Below, piece by piece: positions 7,899 through 17,016 of a DNA stretch of 64,000 bases. The notes under the pieces were generated by a model that saw nothing but the letters and a program-made list of their open reading frames with translations, did no database searches and was not told the origin of the DNA. Where the stretch lies: positions 806,001 through 870,000 of the forward strand of contig NZ_CP059472.1 of the NCBI RefSeq assembly GCF_014041915.1, written 5' to 3'. The stretch is from Marnyiella aurantia (GTDB lineage: Bacteria; Bacteroidota; Bacteroidia; Flavobacteriales; Weeksellaceae). Position numbers and translations under genes: made by a program. Every line of letters begins with the position of its first letter. Position 1 is the first letter of the stretch.

Positions 7899-10556
7899 AT
7901 GACTTCACAAAAGATCCGCCAGCAGTTTTTAGATTTCTTTAATGCCAAAGGTCACCTAATCGTACCGTCAGCTCCAATTGTATTGAAAGACGACCCCACC
8001 CTGATGTTCTCTAACTCCGGGATGACCCAGTTCAAAGATTATTTCCTAGGTTACAAAGAACCTAAAGCTCCACGCATCGCTGATACTCAGAAATGTCTGC
8101 GCGTTTCGGGAAAGCATAATGATTTGGACGATGTAGGTCGTGACACTTACCACCATACGATGTTCGAGATGCTGGGAAACTGGTCTTTCGGAGACTATTT
8201 CAAAAAAGAAGCTATTGATTACGCCTGGGAACTGCTGACTGAGGTCTATAAGATTCCAAAGGAAAATCTGTACGTGACCATCTTTGAAGGCGATGCCACT
8301 GAAAATCTGGGCCGCGACCAGGATGCATATAATTTCTGGAAAGCGCATATTGACGAAAGCCGGATCATCAACGGAAATAAGAAAGATAACTTCTGGGAAA
8401 TGGGCGAAAGCGGACCCTGCGGTCCCTGCTCCGAGATCCATGTAGACCTTAGAAGTGAAGAAGAGAAGGCTGCGGTTAACGCACTGGAACTTGTAAATAA
8501 TGACCACCCTCAGGTTGTGGAGATCTGGAACCTCGTCTTCATGGAATTCAACCGTAAGGCAGACGGCAGCCTGGAGAAACTTCCGGCTCAGCATGTGGAT
8601 ACGGGCATGGGCTTCGAAAGGCTTTGTATGGCCCTGCAGGGAAAAAAATCCAATTACGACACCGATGTTTTCACGCCACTTATTGCTAAAGTGGAAGAAG
8701 TTTCCGGTAAAAAATATACAGGGGTACTAGAAGACGAAAAGGACATTGCCATCCGCGTACTTGTAGATCACATCCGTGCGGTTTCATTTGCGATTGCCGA
8801 CGGACAGTTACCTTCTAACGGTGGCGCGGGTTACGTGATCCGCCGTATCCTGAGAAGGGCTATCTCCTACTCATACCGGTTTTTGGGCATGACGGAGCCA
8901 TTCCTGTACCAGCTTGTTGCTGTTTTGAAAAACGAAATGGGCAACTTTTTCCCCGAAATGGAAAAACAGGAAAAACTGGTTACCGAAGTGATTCGCGAAG
9001 AAGAAACTTCCTTCCTGAAGACCATTGAACATGGGCTGAAGAGAATTGACCTCATCATAAACGAAACACTCAGCAGAAACGAGAAAACGCTCCCCGGCGC
9101 AGAAGTTTTTGAACTGTATGATACCTACGGCTTTCCGGCAGACCTTTCGCGCATCATCGCCGAAGAAAAAGGACTGACTGTAGACGAACCCGGCTTTGAT
9201 GAGGAAATGACAAAACAAAAGCAGCGCTCCCGTAAATCATCAGCTCAGAAAGTGCATGACTGGGTGATTCTGGAAGAAAAACAGGAAGCTTTTGTGGGTT
9301 ATGACCTAACTGAAACAGAAACATACATCACCCGCTACCGTAAAGTTGAAAACAAAGACGGTGAATTTTACCAGATTGTTTTGGCAAAATCACCATTCTA
9401 TCCGGAAGGCGGTGGCCAGGTAGGCGATAAAGGCATACTTATACCAAGCTATACCGAAGGATTTGACATTTCTAATCCAAGCCTTACAGATGTCACCAGC
9501 TGTGCAGACCTTATTGAAGTACTGGAAACCAAAAAGGAAAATAACCTTATCGTTTCACTGATAAAAGAGCTGCCTAAAGACGCCGGAGCGGTTTTTTATG
9601 CGAAAGTTAATACTTCTGAAAGAAAAAACACCCAGGCCAACCACTCCGTAACGCATTTGCTGCATGAAGCCCTGCGTGAGGTTTTGGGCACGCACGTTGA
9701 ACAGAAAGGTTCAAATGTAGGTCCGGACTATCTGCGTTTCGACTTTTCACACTTCTCAAAAATGAGTGAGGAGGAGATCGCTCTTGTAGAAGAGAAAGTA
9801 AATTCGAAAATAAAAGAAAATATCAGTCTGGAGGAATTCCGTGATATCCCGATTGCTGAGGCCATGGAAAAAGGCGCGATGGCTCTTTTTGGCGAAAAGT
9901 ACGGCGACAGTGTACGTATGATCCAGTTCGGAACTTCCCGGGAACTTTGCGGAGGCACGCACGTGAGCAACACCAGCGAGATCGGACATTTTAAAATACA
10001 GAGCGAAAGTTCTACCGCTGCCGGCATCAGGAGGATTGAAGCTATTTCCGGCGACAGATCCGCGGAATATTTCCGAAATCTGGAAACACAAGTAAAGCAG
10101 ATTTCAGCTTTGCTGAAGACCAAAGATCTGACTAAAGCAGTGGAAAAACTGCTGGAGGAAAACGCAGGTTTAAAATCCGAAGTGGAAAGCTATAAGAAAG
10201 AGAAAGCCAAAGGCGAAACTGCAAACTGGAAAAATGATTTCACTGTTGCGGGAGATAAGAAACTGCTTGTAAAAAAAGTATCCATGGACGCGGCCAGTGT
10301 AAAGGACATCGTATTCCAGCTTAAAAAGGAAACGGAAGATGCACTGATCGTAATTATTTCCGATGCAGGAGAAAAACCAATGATTACTGTTGGAGTTTCC
10401 CAGAATCTGGAAAGAAAATACCACGCCGGAAATATCGTGAAAGACCTTGCCAGAGAAATTCAGGGCGGCGGTGGCGGAAATCCCGGCTTCGCAACGGCCG
10501 GAGGTAAAGATATGAGCGGTCTGGAGCGTGCCTATGAAAAAGCTTTGGCACTATAA
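7899..10556 (+). CDS. alaS: alanine--tRNA ligase
   Basis: Class II aminoacyl-tRNA synthetase charging tRNA-Ala. At 885 aa it is full length: N-terminal catalytic core (motif 1 near L-M-F-S-N-S-G-M, motif 2 near R-D-T-Y-H-H-T-M-F-E-M-L-G-N), tRNA-binding domain, editing domain with the zinc ligands H-x3-H (about 581/585) and C-G-G-T-H (684-688), a coiled coil, and a Gly-rich C-terminal DHHA1 domain (G-G-G-G-G-N-P-G-F-A). All zinc ligands of the editing site are retained. Monocistronic with its own terminator. Confidence 0.97.
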   Translation: MTSQKIRQQFLDFFNAKGHLIVPSAPIVLKDDPTLMFSNSGMTQFKDYFLGYKEPKAPRIADTQKCLRVSGKHNDLDDVGRDTYHHTMFEMLGNWSFGDYFKKEAIDYAWELLTEVYKIPKENLYVTIFEGDATENLGRDQDAYNFWKAHIDESRIINGNKKDNFWEMGESGPCGPCSEIHVDLRSEEEKAAVNALELVNNDHPQVVEIWNLVFMEFNRKADGSLEKLPAQHVDTGMGFERLCMALQGKKSNYDTDVFTPLIAKVEEVSGKKYTGVLEDEKDIAIRVLVDHIRAVSFAIADGQLPSNGGAGYVIRRILRRAISYSYRFLGMTEPFLYQLVAVLKNEMGNFFPEMEKQEKLVTEVIREEETSFLKTIEHGLKRIDLIINETLSRNEKTLPGAEVFELYDTYGFPADLSRIIAEEKGLTVDEPGFDEEMTKQKQRSRKSSAQKVHDWVILEEKQEAFVGYDLTETETYITRYRKVENKDGEFYQIVLAKSPFYPEGGGQVGDKGILIPSYTEGFDISNPSLTDVTSCADLIEVLETKKENNLIVSLIKELPKDAGAVFYAKVNTSERKNTQANHSVTHLLHEALREVLGTHVEQKGSNVGPDYLRFDFSHFSKMSEEEIALVEEKVNSKIKENISLEEFRDIPIAEAMEKGAMALFGEKYGDSVRMIQFGTSRELCGGTHVSNTSEIGHFKIQSESSTAAGIRRIEAISGDRSAEYFRNLETQVKQISALLKTKDLTKAVEKLLEENAGLKSEVESYKKEKAKGETANWKNDFTVAGDKKLLVKKVSMDAASVKDIVFQLKKETEDALIVIISDAGEKPMITVGVSQNLERKYHAGNIVKDLAREIQGGGGGNPGFATAGGKDMSGLERAYEKALAL

Positions 10557-10575
10557 AACATAATTATCAACAAAG

Positions 10576-10595
10576 TTCCCGGTCACTGCCGGGAA
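10576..10595 (+). terminator. alaS terminator
   Basis: TTCCCGG and CCGGGAA form a 7-bp stem with a 6-nt loop followed by TTTTT. It lies between the convergent alaS and DUF5715 genes. Confidence 0.7.
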
Positions 10596-10610
10596 TTTTT
10601 AGTTGTGGTC

Positions 10611-11210
10611 TTAAGCCCTGACCGTTATATGATAGCAGTTTTGCTGCTTTTCTTTAATGAAGTAAATTTTGCCGGACTTTTCAAACTCTTTTAGTACATT
10701 TTCAAGTATTTTGTCCAGACGGCTGTTTACCGCCAGCCGGTCGTTGAAACGCACATATGAAATATCAAAGGAATTGCCGTAGTTATGCGAACTCAGTCCC
10801 ACGCTTGCATTCGGATTAACCTTTCGGAGCCGGCACTGGTCTTCCAGCGTACGTGTCATAGAGGTCAGTGTAAGCGTACTGCCTTTACTTTTTGCGCTGA
10901 ATTTTTTTGCGATTTCCTTTAGCGTATTTTTAGCTTCATGAACCAGAACAGGCTTACTGTGACTTAAATTTTGGATCCTGTACCCTTTCCCCAGCGATTT
11001 TACCGGAGATAGTTTACCATTCTGCTTGTATTTGGTAAGCGTTTTGGTATCTTTTAAAACTTTGATATTAAACTTCCTTGATGCCTGCAAATGCTTTTCA
11101 TATACCGGATGGACTTTTGTCCGCAAAAGCTCATCCAGATTATAGCACTTTTGAGCCATAATAACCTGCGCAGAGCCTGTGAGCATTAACATCAGAAAGA
11201 TTTTTTTCAT
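10611..11210 (-). CDS. DUF5715-family exported protein, peptidase M15-like
   Basis: 199-aa exported protein with a signal peptide (M-K-K-I-F-L then A-Q near residue 20). The C-terminal half has T-S-M-T-R-T, then S-S-H-N-Y-G-N-S-F-D-I-S and a late C-Y-H-I-T-V. This S-x-H-x2-G-x3-D pattern followed by a distal His matches the metal-site layout of M15/VanY D-Ala-D-Ala carboxypeptidases and the Bacteroidota DUF5715 family. A cell-wall peptide substrate is an inference. It is divergent from the DUF5686 gene. Confidence 0.65.
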   Translation of the reverse strand: MKKIFLMLMLTGSAQVIMAQKCYNLDELLRTKVHPVYEKHLQASRKFNIKVLKDTKTLTKYKQNGKLSPVKSLGKGYRIQNLSHSKPVLVHEAKNTLKEIAKKFSAKSKGSTLTLTSMTRTLEDQCRLRKVNPNASVGLSSHNYGNSFDISYVRFNDRLAVNSRLDKILENVLKEFEKSGKIYFIKEKQQNCYHITVRA

Positions 11211-11258
11211 GTACTGTCTTAAAAATACTGATAACGGAAATTTTTGCGATTTCTTATT

Positions 11259-11266
11259 TACTTTTG
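11259..11266 (+). promoter_or_regulatory. -7 promoter box of the DUF5686 gene
   Basis: TACTTTTG fits TAnnTTTG, 41 nt before the ATG at 11308, within the divergent intergenic region. Confidence 0.4.
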
Positions 11267-11307
11267 TCCGGAAACCGATGTTCCTAACCGAAACTTACAT
11301 TATATAA

Positions 11308-13746
11308 ATGAAAAATTATTTACTTATAATCCTGTGTTTATTACCGGCTCTGCACCTGGCACAGTCTAAAATCATGGTTTCAGAGACCGGCACAGAAGTA
11401 CCGGTAAGGCGTGCCGCTGTACTTTGTAATGATCAGATTTTGGGCTATACCGATGCGAAGGGCGAACTTACATTCCGGACCAAATGCCGCCAGATCGACA
11501 TTAAAGCGAGCGGTTACGATCGGGAAAATGCCGTTGTTGATAAGGTGATACAGGTGGGACTTTCCAAAACTGATCCGAATACAAAATCTATTGAAGAAGT
11601 AATAATCACCGATAAAAGTGATCCCCGCGCTCTTGCGATCCTGAAGCTGGTTAATGACAGTTATGCAGACAATATGCCCTCCAGCCTGGACTCGTACCGT
11701 TATAAATCATATGAAAAGATTTCGGTAGATATAGACGAAGACAGTCTGCAGTATTATAACCAGTCCCTCAGTTCCATGATGAAAATGATGGACCGTTTTT
11801 CCATGACAAAAAAGCAGCCTGAGGATACCGCTGTAACTGTAAAGGAAGTTTTTGCAAACAGCAAACTTTTCCTCTGGGAAAGAGCGCAGGAATTTCTGTA
11901 CAGCAAAAAGTACGGCGAAAAGATAAACGTCCTGGATAACCGTGTTGCAGGCCTCAATGAGCCACTTTATGAACTGATGGCTGTACAGAGTAACCGTAAC
12001 CGGATGCCAAAGGAAATCCGCGAGGAGAACCGTAACCTTTACCGTTATTTCCTCACCGATTCCATTGATATTGAAGGCCGGAAAAACTACGTGATCAGTT
12101 TTCGCGAGGTCACCTACCGCCAACCCGTTCAGCGCCGCAAATTTAACGGCTACCTATATGTTGATGCGGCAACTTACGGCTTGAAAAAGATTGAAAGCAA
12201 CAGCAAAATTAAAAGCGACGGCACCATCACCAGCATCTGGCAACTCATATACGGCAAATGGTTCCTGCAGTCGGAGAACCTTAAAATGAAACTTACGAAT
12301 ATGAACATGGAGCCTGAATCCAAGGATAAAAGTAAGGCTAAGGTTAGTGACAGGTCTGCCGCACAAGATAAAACACCGGATAACTTCCGCACTTATGCAT
12401 TTGTAACCTCTGCCTATTTTGATCACGAATCCCCAACCGATGATAAGGCAAGCGACTTCCGCGGATATACATTTTCAGTGAAAAATTCGGACGGCAGCCT
12501 GCTTCAGCAGTACAGAAAGGAACCCTTATCCTCCCGCGAACAGAATACTTATGAAGTGATAGACAGTTTGGGCCAAAAATACAATATTGACCGGAGAGCC
12601 GGGCAACTTGCGGGACTGGCGCGGGGAAAATTCCGCTACCGCCAGGTAGACTTTGATCTTGGAAAGCTTATCGGCTATAATTTATACGAGGGAATCCGAT
12701 TGGGAATAGCTGCAAAACTGAACGAAAAGTTCAATCCTTACATTTCTCCTGATGCCTACATTGCATATGGCTTTAAGGACCGCGGAATTAAGTATGGTGC
12801 AGGTATTGACTTTACTACTTCACTGGAAAGAACATCAGTGATCCGTGCCGAATATTACAATGACGTAATGGCAGCCGGCCGCTTCAGCGAGAATTTCTGG
12901 GATTTCCGGATGAAACTGAACAACTCCGGCATCGCGATCAACAACGACCGTTTTTATCTGTTCGAAGGAGCAAAACTATCCTATGACTACGATGTTTCCA
13001 ATTCAGTAAGTATGAAACTTGCTGTAAGAAGACAATCTGAGGAGTCTGCTTTTCCGTACAGCTACAAAGGTCTCGGAAATGAATTTGAAAACACCTCTGC
13101 GCTTCTGTCGCTCAAATTTTCCCCTTTCTCCAAAAACATCATGACGCCGCAGGGTAAATTCACCACAGAAAAAAAATACCCCGAACTTTTCCTTAACTAT
13201 GAGCAGGCATTTGAAGCGTTGGGTGGCGATTTTTCGTTCGGAAAACTGGACATGCTCTTCAATCATAATTTCAAAAACCGGTTGGGCGTTACCGGAATCC
13301 GTATTTACGGAGGAATTATGCTCGGCGATGCACCCATCTGGCACCACTACACAATGAACGGGTTAGCCGGAAGCAGCAATTTCAAGTTTAATCTGACCTC
13401 CTATCTTGGATTTTCTACAATGAAGGGAGGCCAGTACTTTAACGACAAATTTATCGGGCAGTATTTCACTCACCGTATTCCCTGGTATTTCAAAAGCATC
13501 GGGCAAAACTCTTCCAGTTTCGATGTGATACACCGAAGCGTCATCGGAAATATGAAGGATCCTGAATTCCATCAGTTTGAGTTTAAGAAACTGGATCACC
13601 TGTATCAGGAAGTAGGACTGGAATGGAATAACTTCCTTTCAAGCTATTTTAACCTTGGACTCTTTTACCGGGTGGGCTACTACAATACGCCGAAATTTTC
13701 GGACAATTTTGCGGTACAGCTTAAATTCAAACTGCTTGGTTTCTAA
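11308..13746 (+). CDS. DUF5686 outer-membrane protein with carboxypeptidase-regulatory-like domain
   Basis: 812-aa envelope protein. A signal peptide (M-K-N-Y-L-L-I-I-L-C then L-A-Q) precedes a CarboxypepD_reg-like beta-sandwich (about 25-85), a linker I-E-E-V-I-I-T-D-K-S-D-P, and a DUF5686 body. The C-terminal third alternates hydrophobic and polar residues and ends K-F-K-L-L-G-F, with a terminal Phe typical of an outer-membrane beta-barrel. The family is common in Bacteroidota and its function is not established. It resembles the TonB-receptor plug/barrel design but no TonB box is seen. Confidence 0.8.
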   Translation: MKNYLLIILCLLPALHLAQSKIMVSETGTEVPVRRAAVLCNDQILGYTDAKGELTFRTKCRQIDIKASGYDRENAVVDKVIQVGLSKTDPNTKSIEEVIITDKSDPRALAILKLVNDSYADNMPSSLDSYRYKSYEKISVDIDEDSLQYYNQSLSSMMKMMDRFSMTKKQPEDTAVTVKEVFANSKLFLWERAQEFLYSKKYGEKINVLDNRVAGLNEPLYELMAVQSNRNRMPKEIREENRNLYRYFLTDSIDIEGRKNYVISFREVTYRQPVQRRKFNGYLYVDAATYGLKKIESNSKIKSDGTITSIWQLIYGKWFLQSENLKMKLTNMNMEPESKDKSKAKVSDRSAAQDKTPDNFRTYAFVTSAYFDHESPTDDKASDFRGYTFSVKNSDGSLLQQYRKEPLSSREQNTYEVIDSLGQKYNIDRRAGQLAGLARGKFRYRQVDFDLGKLIGYNLYEGIRLGIAAKLNEKFNPYISPDAYIAYGFKDRGIKYGAGIDFTTSLERTSVIRAEYYNDVMAAGRFSENFWDFRMKLNNSGIAINNDRFYLFEGAKLSYDYDVSNSVSMKLAVRRQSEESAFPYSYKGLGNEFENTSALLSLKFSPFSKNIMTPQGKFTTEKKYPELFLNYEQAFEALGGDFSFGKLDMLFNHNFKNRLGVTGIRIYGGIMLGDAPIWHHYTMNGLAGSSNFKFNLTSYLGFSTMKGGQYFNDKFIGQYFTHRIPWYFKSIGQNSSSFDVIHRSVIGNMKDPEFHQFEFKKLDHLYQEVGLEWNNFLSSYFNLGLFYRVGYYNTPKFSDNFAVQLKFKLLGF

Positions 13747-13777
13747 TTGACCGGTTGGCTGGGTACCACCAAATACC

Positions 13778-13785
13778 TATTTTTG
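13778..13785 (+). promoter_or_regulatory. -7 promoter box, 4 nt from the start codon
   Basis: TATTTTTG fits TAnnTTTG and ends 4 nt before the ATG at 13790. Transcription would begin at about the A of the ATG. Confidence 0.5.
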
Positions 13786-13789
13786 CGGC

Positions 13790-14026
13790 ATGAAGACTGT
13801 ACAGATTAAAGCCACCGGATTTTTTGAAATGCTGAAGCTGCGGGATACACCAATGTGGGAAATTTTTTCCCAAATGATTGATGGTGAAGAAAAGGAACTT
13901 ATTTTTCTTGATGATGAAGAAAAGGTGCTGTTCAGCTACGTTTTGCCGGACAGTCTGGAAAAACTGAACGCAGACAGAGAAAAATTCGCTCAGGAATATG
14001 CCGATAAGTTATCGGGCATGAACTAG
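13790..14026 (+). CDS. small hypothetical protein
   Basis: 78-aa acidic protein (clusters D-G-E-E-K-E and D-D-E-E) with no signal peptide or membrane segment; not recognised. The -7 box 4 nt upstream supports real expression, probably as a leaderless mRNA. Its stop overlaps the stop of the convergent folP gene in a shared CTAG. Confidence 0.65.
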   Translation: MKTVQIKATGFFEMLKLRDTPMWEIFSQMIDGEEKELIFLDDEEKVLFSYVLPDSLEKLNADREKFAQEYADKLSGMN

Positions 14027-14868
14027 TTGCGGAGAAACTGATCTACGGCTACTTTGGTTGCCGCAACATCATGAACCCTCAGGATGCTGGCCCCCTTTTC
14101 CAGAACTTTACGGTGCAACTGCTGAGTTTCCTCTGTGACCTCATTAGGTCCTTTTCCAAGCTGTTTGTAGATGAATGATTTGCGGGAAATCCCGATAAGC
14201 ACAGGGAATTTTCCTAAGCCGATGTACTGGCTTTCATCCAGCAGTTTGTATTGGTCGGTGATACCCTTTCCAAATCCAAAGCCGGGATCCAGGATGATAT
14301 CCTTCATCCCTGTTTTCAACAATTCATCTGCCTTTTCAAGCAGAAAACGGTTTACATCGCAGGTAATATCATCGTACTTTATTTTCTCGTGCATGCTGGC
14401 GTAATCCGGATTAACATGCATTAAAATATACGGCAGACCGGTTTTTAATACTGTTTCAATCATCTGACTGTCAAACTGGCCTGCAGAAATATCATTAACA
14501 ATATCAATGCCCTCGTCAAAACCAAATTTCACCGTTTCGGCATAGAAAGTATCCAGAGAGATAAGCAGTTCCGGAAACTCAGATTTTATAAGGGAGATAA
14601 TTTTGCCAAGCCTTTTAATCTCTTCTGCCGCGGTCAGAAAATCAGCCTTTGGCCGTGTAGACTGCGGTCCAATATCTATGATAGACGCTCCCTCCCCCAT
14701 CATCTTCCCGGCATGAAGCAGCGCCGACTTTTCACTGTTAAATTTGCCCCCGTCGGAAAATGAATCCGGTGTCATATTCAGGATTCCCATAATGAGCGGT
14801 CGGGAAAGGTCTACAAGTTTACCGCGGCAGTTAATGCTGTGCGGCATGGCCGGAAGTGCAGTATTCAT
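14023..14868 (-). CDS. folP: dihydropteroate synthase
   Basis: Condenses p-aminobenzoate with 6-hydroxymethyl-dihydropterin pyrophosphate in folate synthesis. The 281-aa TIM-barrel protein has the family signatures I-M-G-I-L-N-M-T-P-D-S-F-S-D-G-G, I-D-I-G-P-Q-S-T-R-P, and D-P-G-F-G-F-G-K. The ATG at 14868 is chosen over an upstream TTG-type extension because a minus-strand -7 box lies at 14873-14880, inside that extension. Only 4 nt separate the box from the ATG. Confidence 0.94.
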   Translation of the reverse strand: MNTALPAMPHSINCRGKLVDLSRPLIMGILNMTPDSFSDGGKFNSEKSALLHAGKMMGEGASIIDIGPQSTRPKADFLTAAEEIKRLGKIISLIKSEFPELLISLDTFYAETVKFGFDEGIDIVNDISAGQFDSQMIETVLKTGLPYILMHVNPDYASMHEKIKYDDITCDVNRFLLEKADELLKTGMKDIILDPGFGFGKGITDQYKLLDESQYIGLGKFPVLIGISRKSFIYKQLGKGPNEVTEETQQLHRKVLEKGASILRVHDVAATKVAVDQFLRN

Positions 14869-14872
14869 AGGG

Positions 14873-14880
14873 CAAAAGTA
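14873..14880 (-). promoter_or_regulatory. -7 promoter box of folP
   Basis: TACTTTTG on the minus strand, 4 nt from the folP ATG. A divergent plus-strand box is at 14922-14929. Confidence 0.5.
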
Positions 14881-14921
14881 AAAAACTAAATGCGCAATCC
14901 AGCCACCTGAAAGCAATTTTG

Positions 14922-14929
14922 TATCTTTG
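14922..14929 (+). promoter_or_regulatory. -7 promoter box of the DUF1599 operon
   Basis: TATCTTTG fits TAnnTTTG, 16 nt before the ATG at 14946. It heads the run of genes to tpiA. Confidence 0.45.
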
Positions 14930-14945
14930 AGGAGTTTAGAAAAAA

Positions 14946-15512
14946 ATGGTAAATACCTCTCAACAGTTCATTTCCGTTATCCAATCCTGCAGAAACCTTT
15001 TCACTAAAAAACTTAGCGATTACGGACCTTCATTCCGGGTACTCAGGACACCGTCGCTCACGGATCAGATTTACATCAAAGTAAAAAGCCTCAGGAATTT
15101 CCAGACCAGCGGACTTTCAAAGGTAGGTGAAACTCAGGAAGAGAATTTCATTGCCATTGTGAACTATTCTGTTATCGGCCTAATCCAGCTTGAAAAAGGC
15201 GTAACCGATTCTCTGGACGAAGATACGGATGATATAATAACACTTTATGACCGGTTTACCGACAGCGCCCTGGCCCTGATGGAGAAAAAAAACCATGACT
15301 ACGGCGAGGCGTGGAGAGAGATGCGGATTTCTTCAATTACCGATCTTATTTATCAGAAAGTGCTGCGCACCAAACAGATTGAGGATAACGGCGGGCAGAC
15401 ATTGGTTTCTGAAGGCCTGGATGCAAATTATTATGACATGCTGAACTACGCCGTCTTTGCTCTGATCAGACTTGAAGAACAAAACAGCAAAACAGAATTT
15501 ACCTTAACCTAA
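14946..15512 (+). CDS. DUF1599 domain-containing protein
   Basis: 188-aa cytosolic protein made of two tandem copies of one domain. K-L-S-D-Y-G-P-S-F-R-V then D-Q-I-Y-I-K-V-K-S in the first half corresponds to K-N-H-D-Y-G-E-A-W-R-E then D-L-I-Y-Q-K-V-L-R in the second, and each copy ends in N-Y-(S/A)-V-(I/F)-(G/A)-L-I. DUF1599 is annotated as possibly acting on nucleotides; the reaction is unknown. It opens a co-directional group with the BT_3928-like, TerB-like and tpiA genes. Confidence 0.8.
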   Translation: MVNTSQQFISVIQSCRNLFTKKLSDYGPSFRVLRTPSLTDQIYIKVKSLRNFQTSGLSKVGETQEENFIAIVNYSVIGLIQLEKGVTDSLDEDTDDIITLYDRFTDSALALMEKKNHDYGEAWREMRISSITDLIYQKVLRTKQIEDNGGQTLVSEGLDANYYDMLNYAVFALIRLEEQNSKTEFTLT

Positions 15513-15517
15513 AAATA

Positions 15518-16612
15518 ATGAATTATTTCAGCCACTTACTGCGCATTGTTGTTGCTCTTATATTCCTGATTTCAGGTTTTGTAAAAGCCGTGGATGTTGT
15601 GGGCTTCTCGTTCAAACTGGAGGAATATTTTTCGCCGGCGGTTTTCAACATGCCGTTTTTGGAAAAACAGGCGCTTCCACTGGCCATCCTGGTTGTTGTT
15701 CTTGAGCTGGTTTTAGGCTTTATGCTTCTTCTTAAGACACGTCTGAAGTTTACACTTGCTGCCCTTACCGCACTGTGTGTCTTCTTCGGATTTCTGACAT
15801 TCTATTCCGCCTATTTTAATGTGGTTACTGACTGCGGATGTTTTGGAGAAGCGCTCAAAATGCTGCCATGGCAAAGTTTCTGGAAAGACATTGCGCTTCT
15901 GGTTGGACTGCTGATTCTTTGGTGGATGTACCGCAATGAACTTGATGAACCGGAAGGTAAAAGTTCACCTAAAAATATAGCATTTTCTGTAGCGTCCCTG
16001 ATAATGGTTTTTATTATCTACTGGGGTATAGCGCATGAACCTCTCGTGGATTTTCGCGATTACAGTATAGGAACCGATATCAACGCTGAAAGAAAAAAAA
16101 TAGACGCGGATCCGTCTGTGTACAAGACGTTTTACACCCTGCTGAATACCCAAACTTCCGAAATAAAACAGGTAGACGACGGAGAATATATACTGGACAG
16201 AAAATATTGGGCAGAAGGCTCACCGTGGAAAATTCAGGAAGATAAAACCGAATCCAAACTGGTGAAAGAAGGCTACTCTTCCGAAATAGCTAAGTTCCGC
16301 ATTGAAGATACAGGCGGGAACGACCTTACGGCACAGGTTTTGGAAGCTCCGCGAGCCATACTGATATTTTGCTACCATCCGGCACATGCAGATCCGGAGG
16401 TTATTGCAAAGGCCGAAAGCAAGGCCCTGGAGCAGCAAGGAACCTTTGTTTTGGGAGTTTCCACATCGCCGAAAACATTTAACAAGATATCAAACGGACT
16501 GATGGACGGCACCGCAATCAAGACAATTGCACGCAGCAATCCGTCCGTTCTTATCTTAAACAAAGGGAAAATTACTGACAAAAAGTCGGCTGAAGATTTC
16601 CTGAAAGATTAA
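15518..16612 (+). CDS. BT_3928-like DoxX/MauE-type membrane protein
   Basis: 364-aa protein. The N-terminal 150 residues form a four-helix DoxX/MauE-like membrane domain (R-I-V-V-A-L-I-F-L-I-S-G-F-V-K-A, later T-D-C-G-C-F-G-E-A with a CxC pair). A fifth helix (about 155-170) leads to a C-terminal thioredoxin-like region ending V-L-I-L-N-K-G-K. The family is widespread in Bacteroidota and probably acts in membrane redox chemistry, which is inferred from the MauE relationship. It starts 5 nt after the DUF1599 stop. Confidence 0.75.
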   Translation: MNYFSHLLRIVVALIFLISGFVKAVDVVGFSFKLEEYFSPAVFNMPFLEKQALPLAILVVVLELVLGFMLLLKTRLKFTLAALTALCVFFGFLTFYSAYFNVVTDCGCFGEALKMLPWQSFWKDIALLVGLLILWWMYRNELDEPEGKSSPKNIAFSVASLIMVFIIYWGIAHEPLVDFRDYSIGTDINAERKKIDADPSVYKTFYTLLNTQTSEIKQVDDGEYILDRKYWAEGSPWKIQEDKTESKLVKEGYSSEIAKFRIEDTGGNDLTAQVLEAPRAILIFCYHPAHADPEVIAKAESKALEQQGTFVLGVSTSPKTFNKISNGLMDGTAIKTIARSNPSVLILNKGKITDKKSAEDFLKD

Positions 16613-16650
16613 TTGCTGAACATTAATAATAAACTATAAAAATATACAAA

Positions 16651-16998
16651 ATGCTAAAATCAAATAAGTCGATTGCCGGCTACCACCTTCTGATGATCCT
16701 GTCTGCCGTAGACAATGAATTTGCACCGGCAGAAGGCCTTAAAATTCAGGAATATCTGGCAGAGGAATTTCCTTTCCGTATGAACCTTGATGACGAATTG
16801 GATATTATCGCATCTTTAAGACCTGAAGAATGGAAAGATCACTTTGAATTCCATGCAAAATGTTTCCTGGACGACTCTACACCTGAAGAGCGGGAAAACT
16901 TTAAGGAATTTGCAAAATCTCTAATCAAAGCCGATGACGAGGTGAGCGAGAAAGAACATCAATTTTACAGCCTTTTAAAAAACCACTGGAATTCTTAA
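16651..16998 (+). CDS. TerB-like helical protein
   Basis: 115-aa all-helical cytosolic protein. The H-L-L-M-I-L-S-A-V-D-N-E-F and L-I-K-A-D-D-E-V-S-E-K-E segments resemble the two acidic metal-binding helical motifs of TerB/DjlA-N domains. The specific role is unknown. It ends 18 nt before tpiA and is probably co-transcribed with it. Confidence 0.6.
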   Translation: MLKSNKSIAGYHLLMILSAVDNEFAPAEGLKIQEYLAEEFPFRMNLDDELDIIASLRPEEWKDHFEFHAKCFLDDSTPEERENFKEFAKSLIKADDEVSEKEHQFYSLLKNHWNS

Positions 16999-17016
16999 GT
17001 TTTAAAATTACCACTT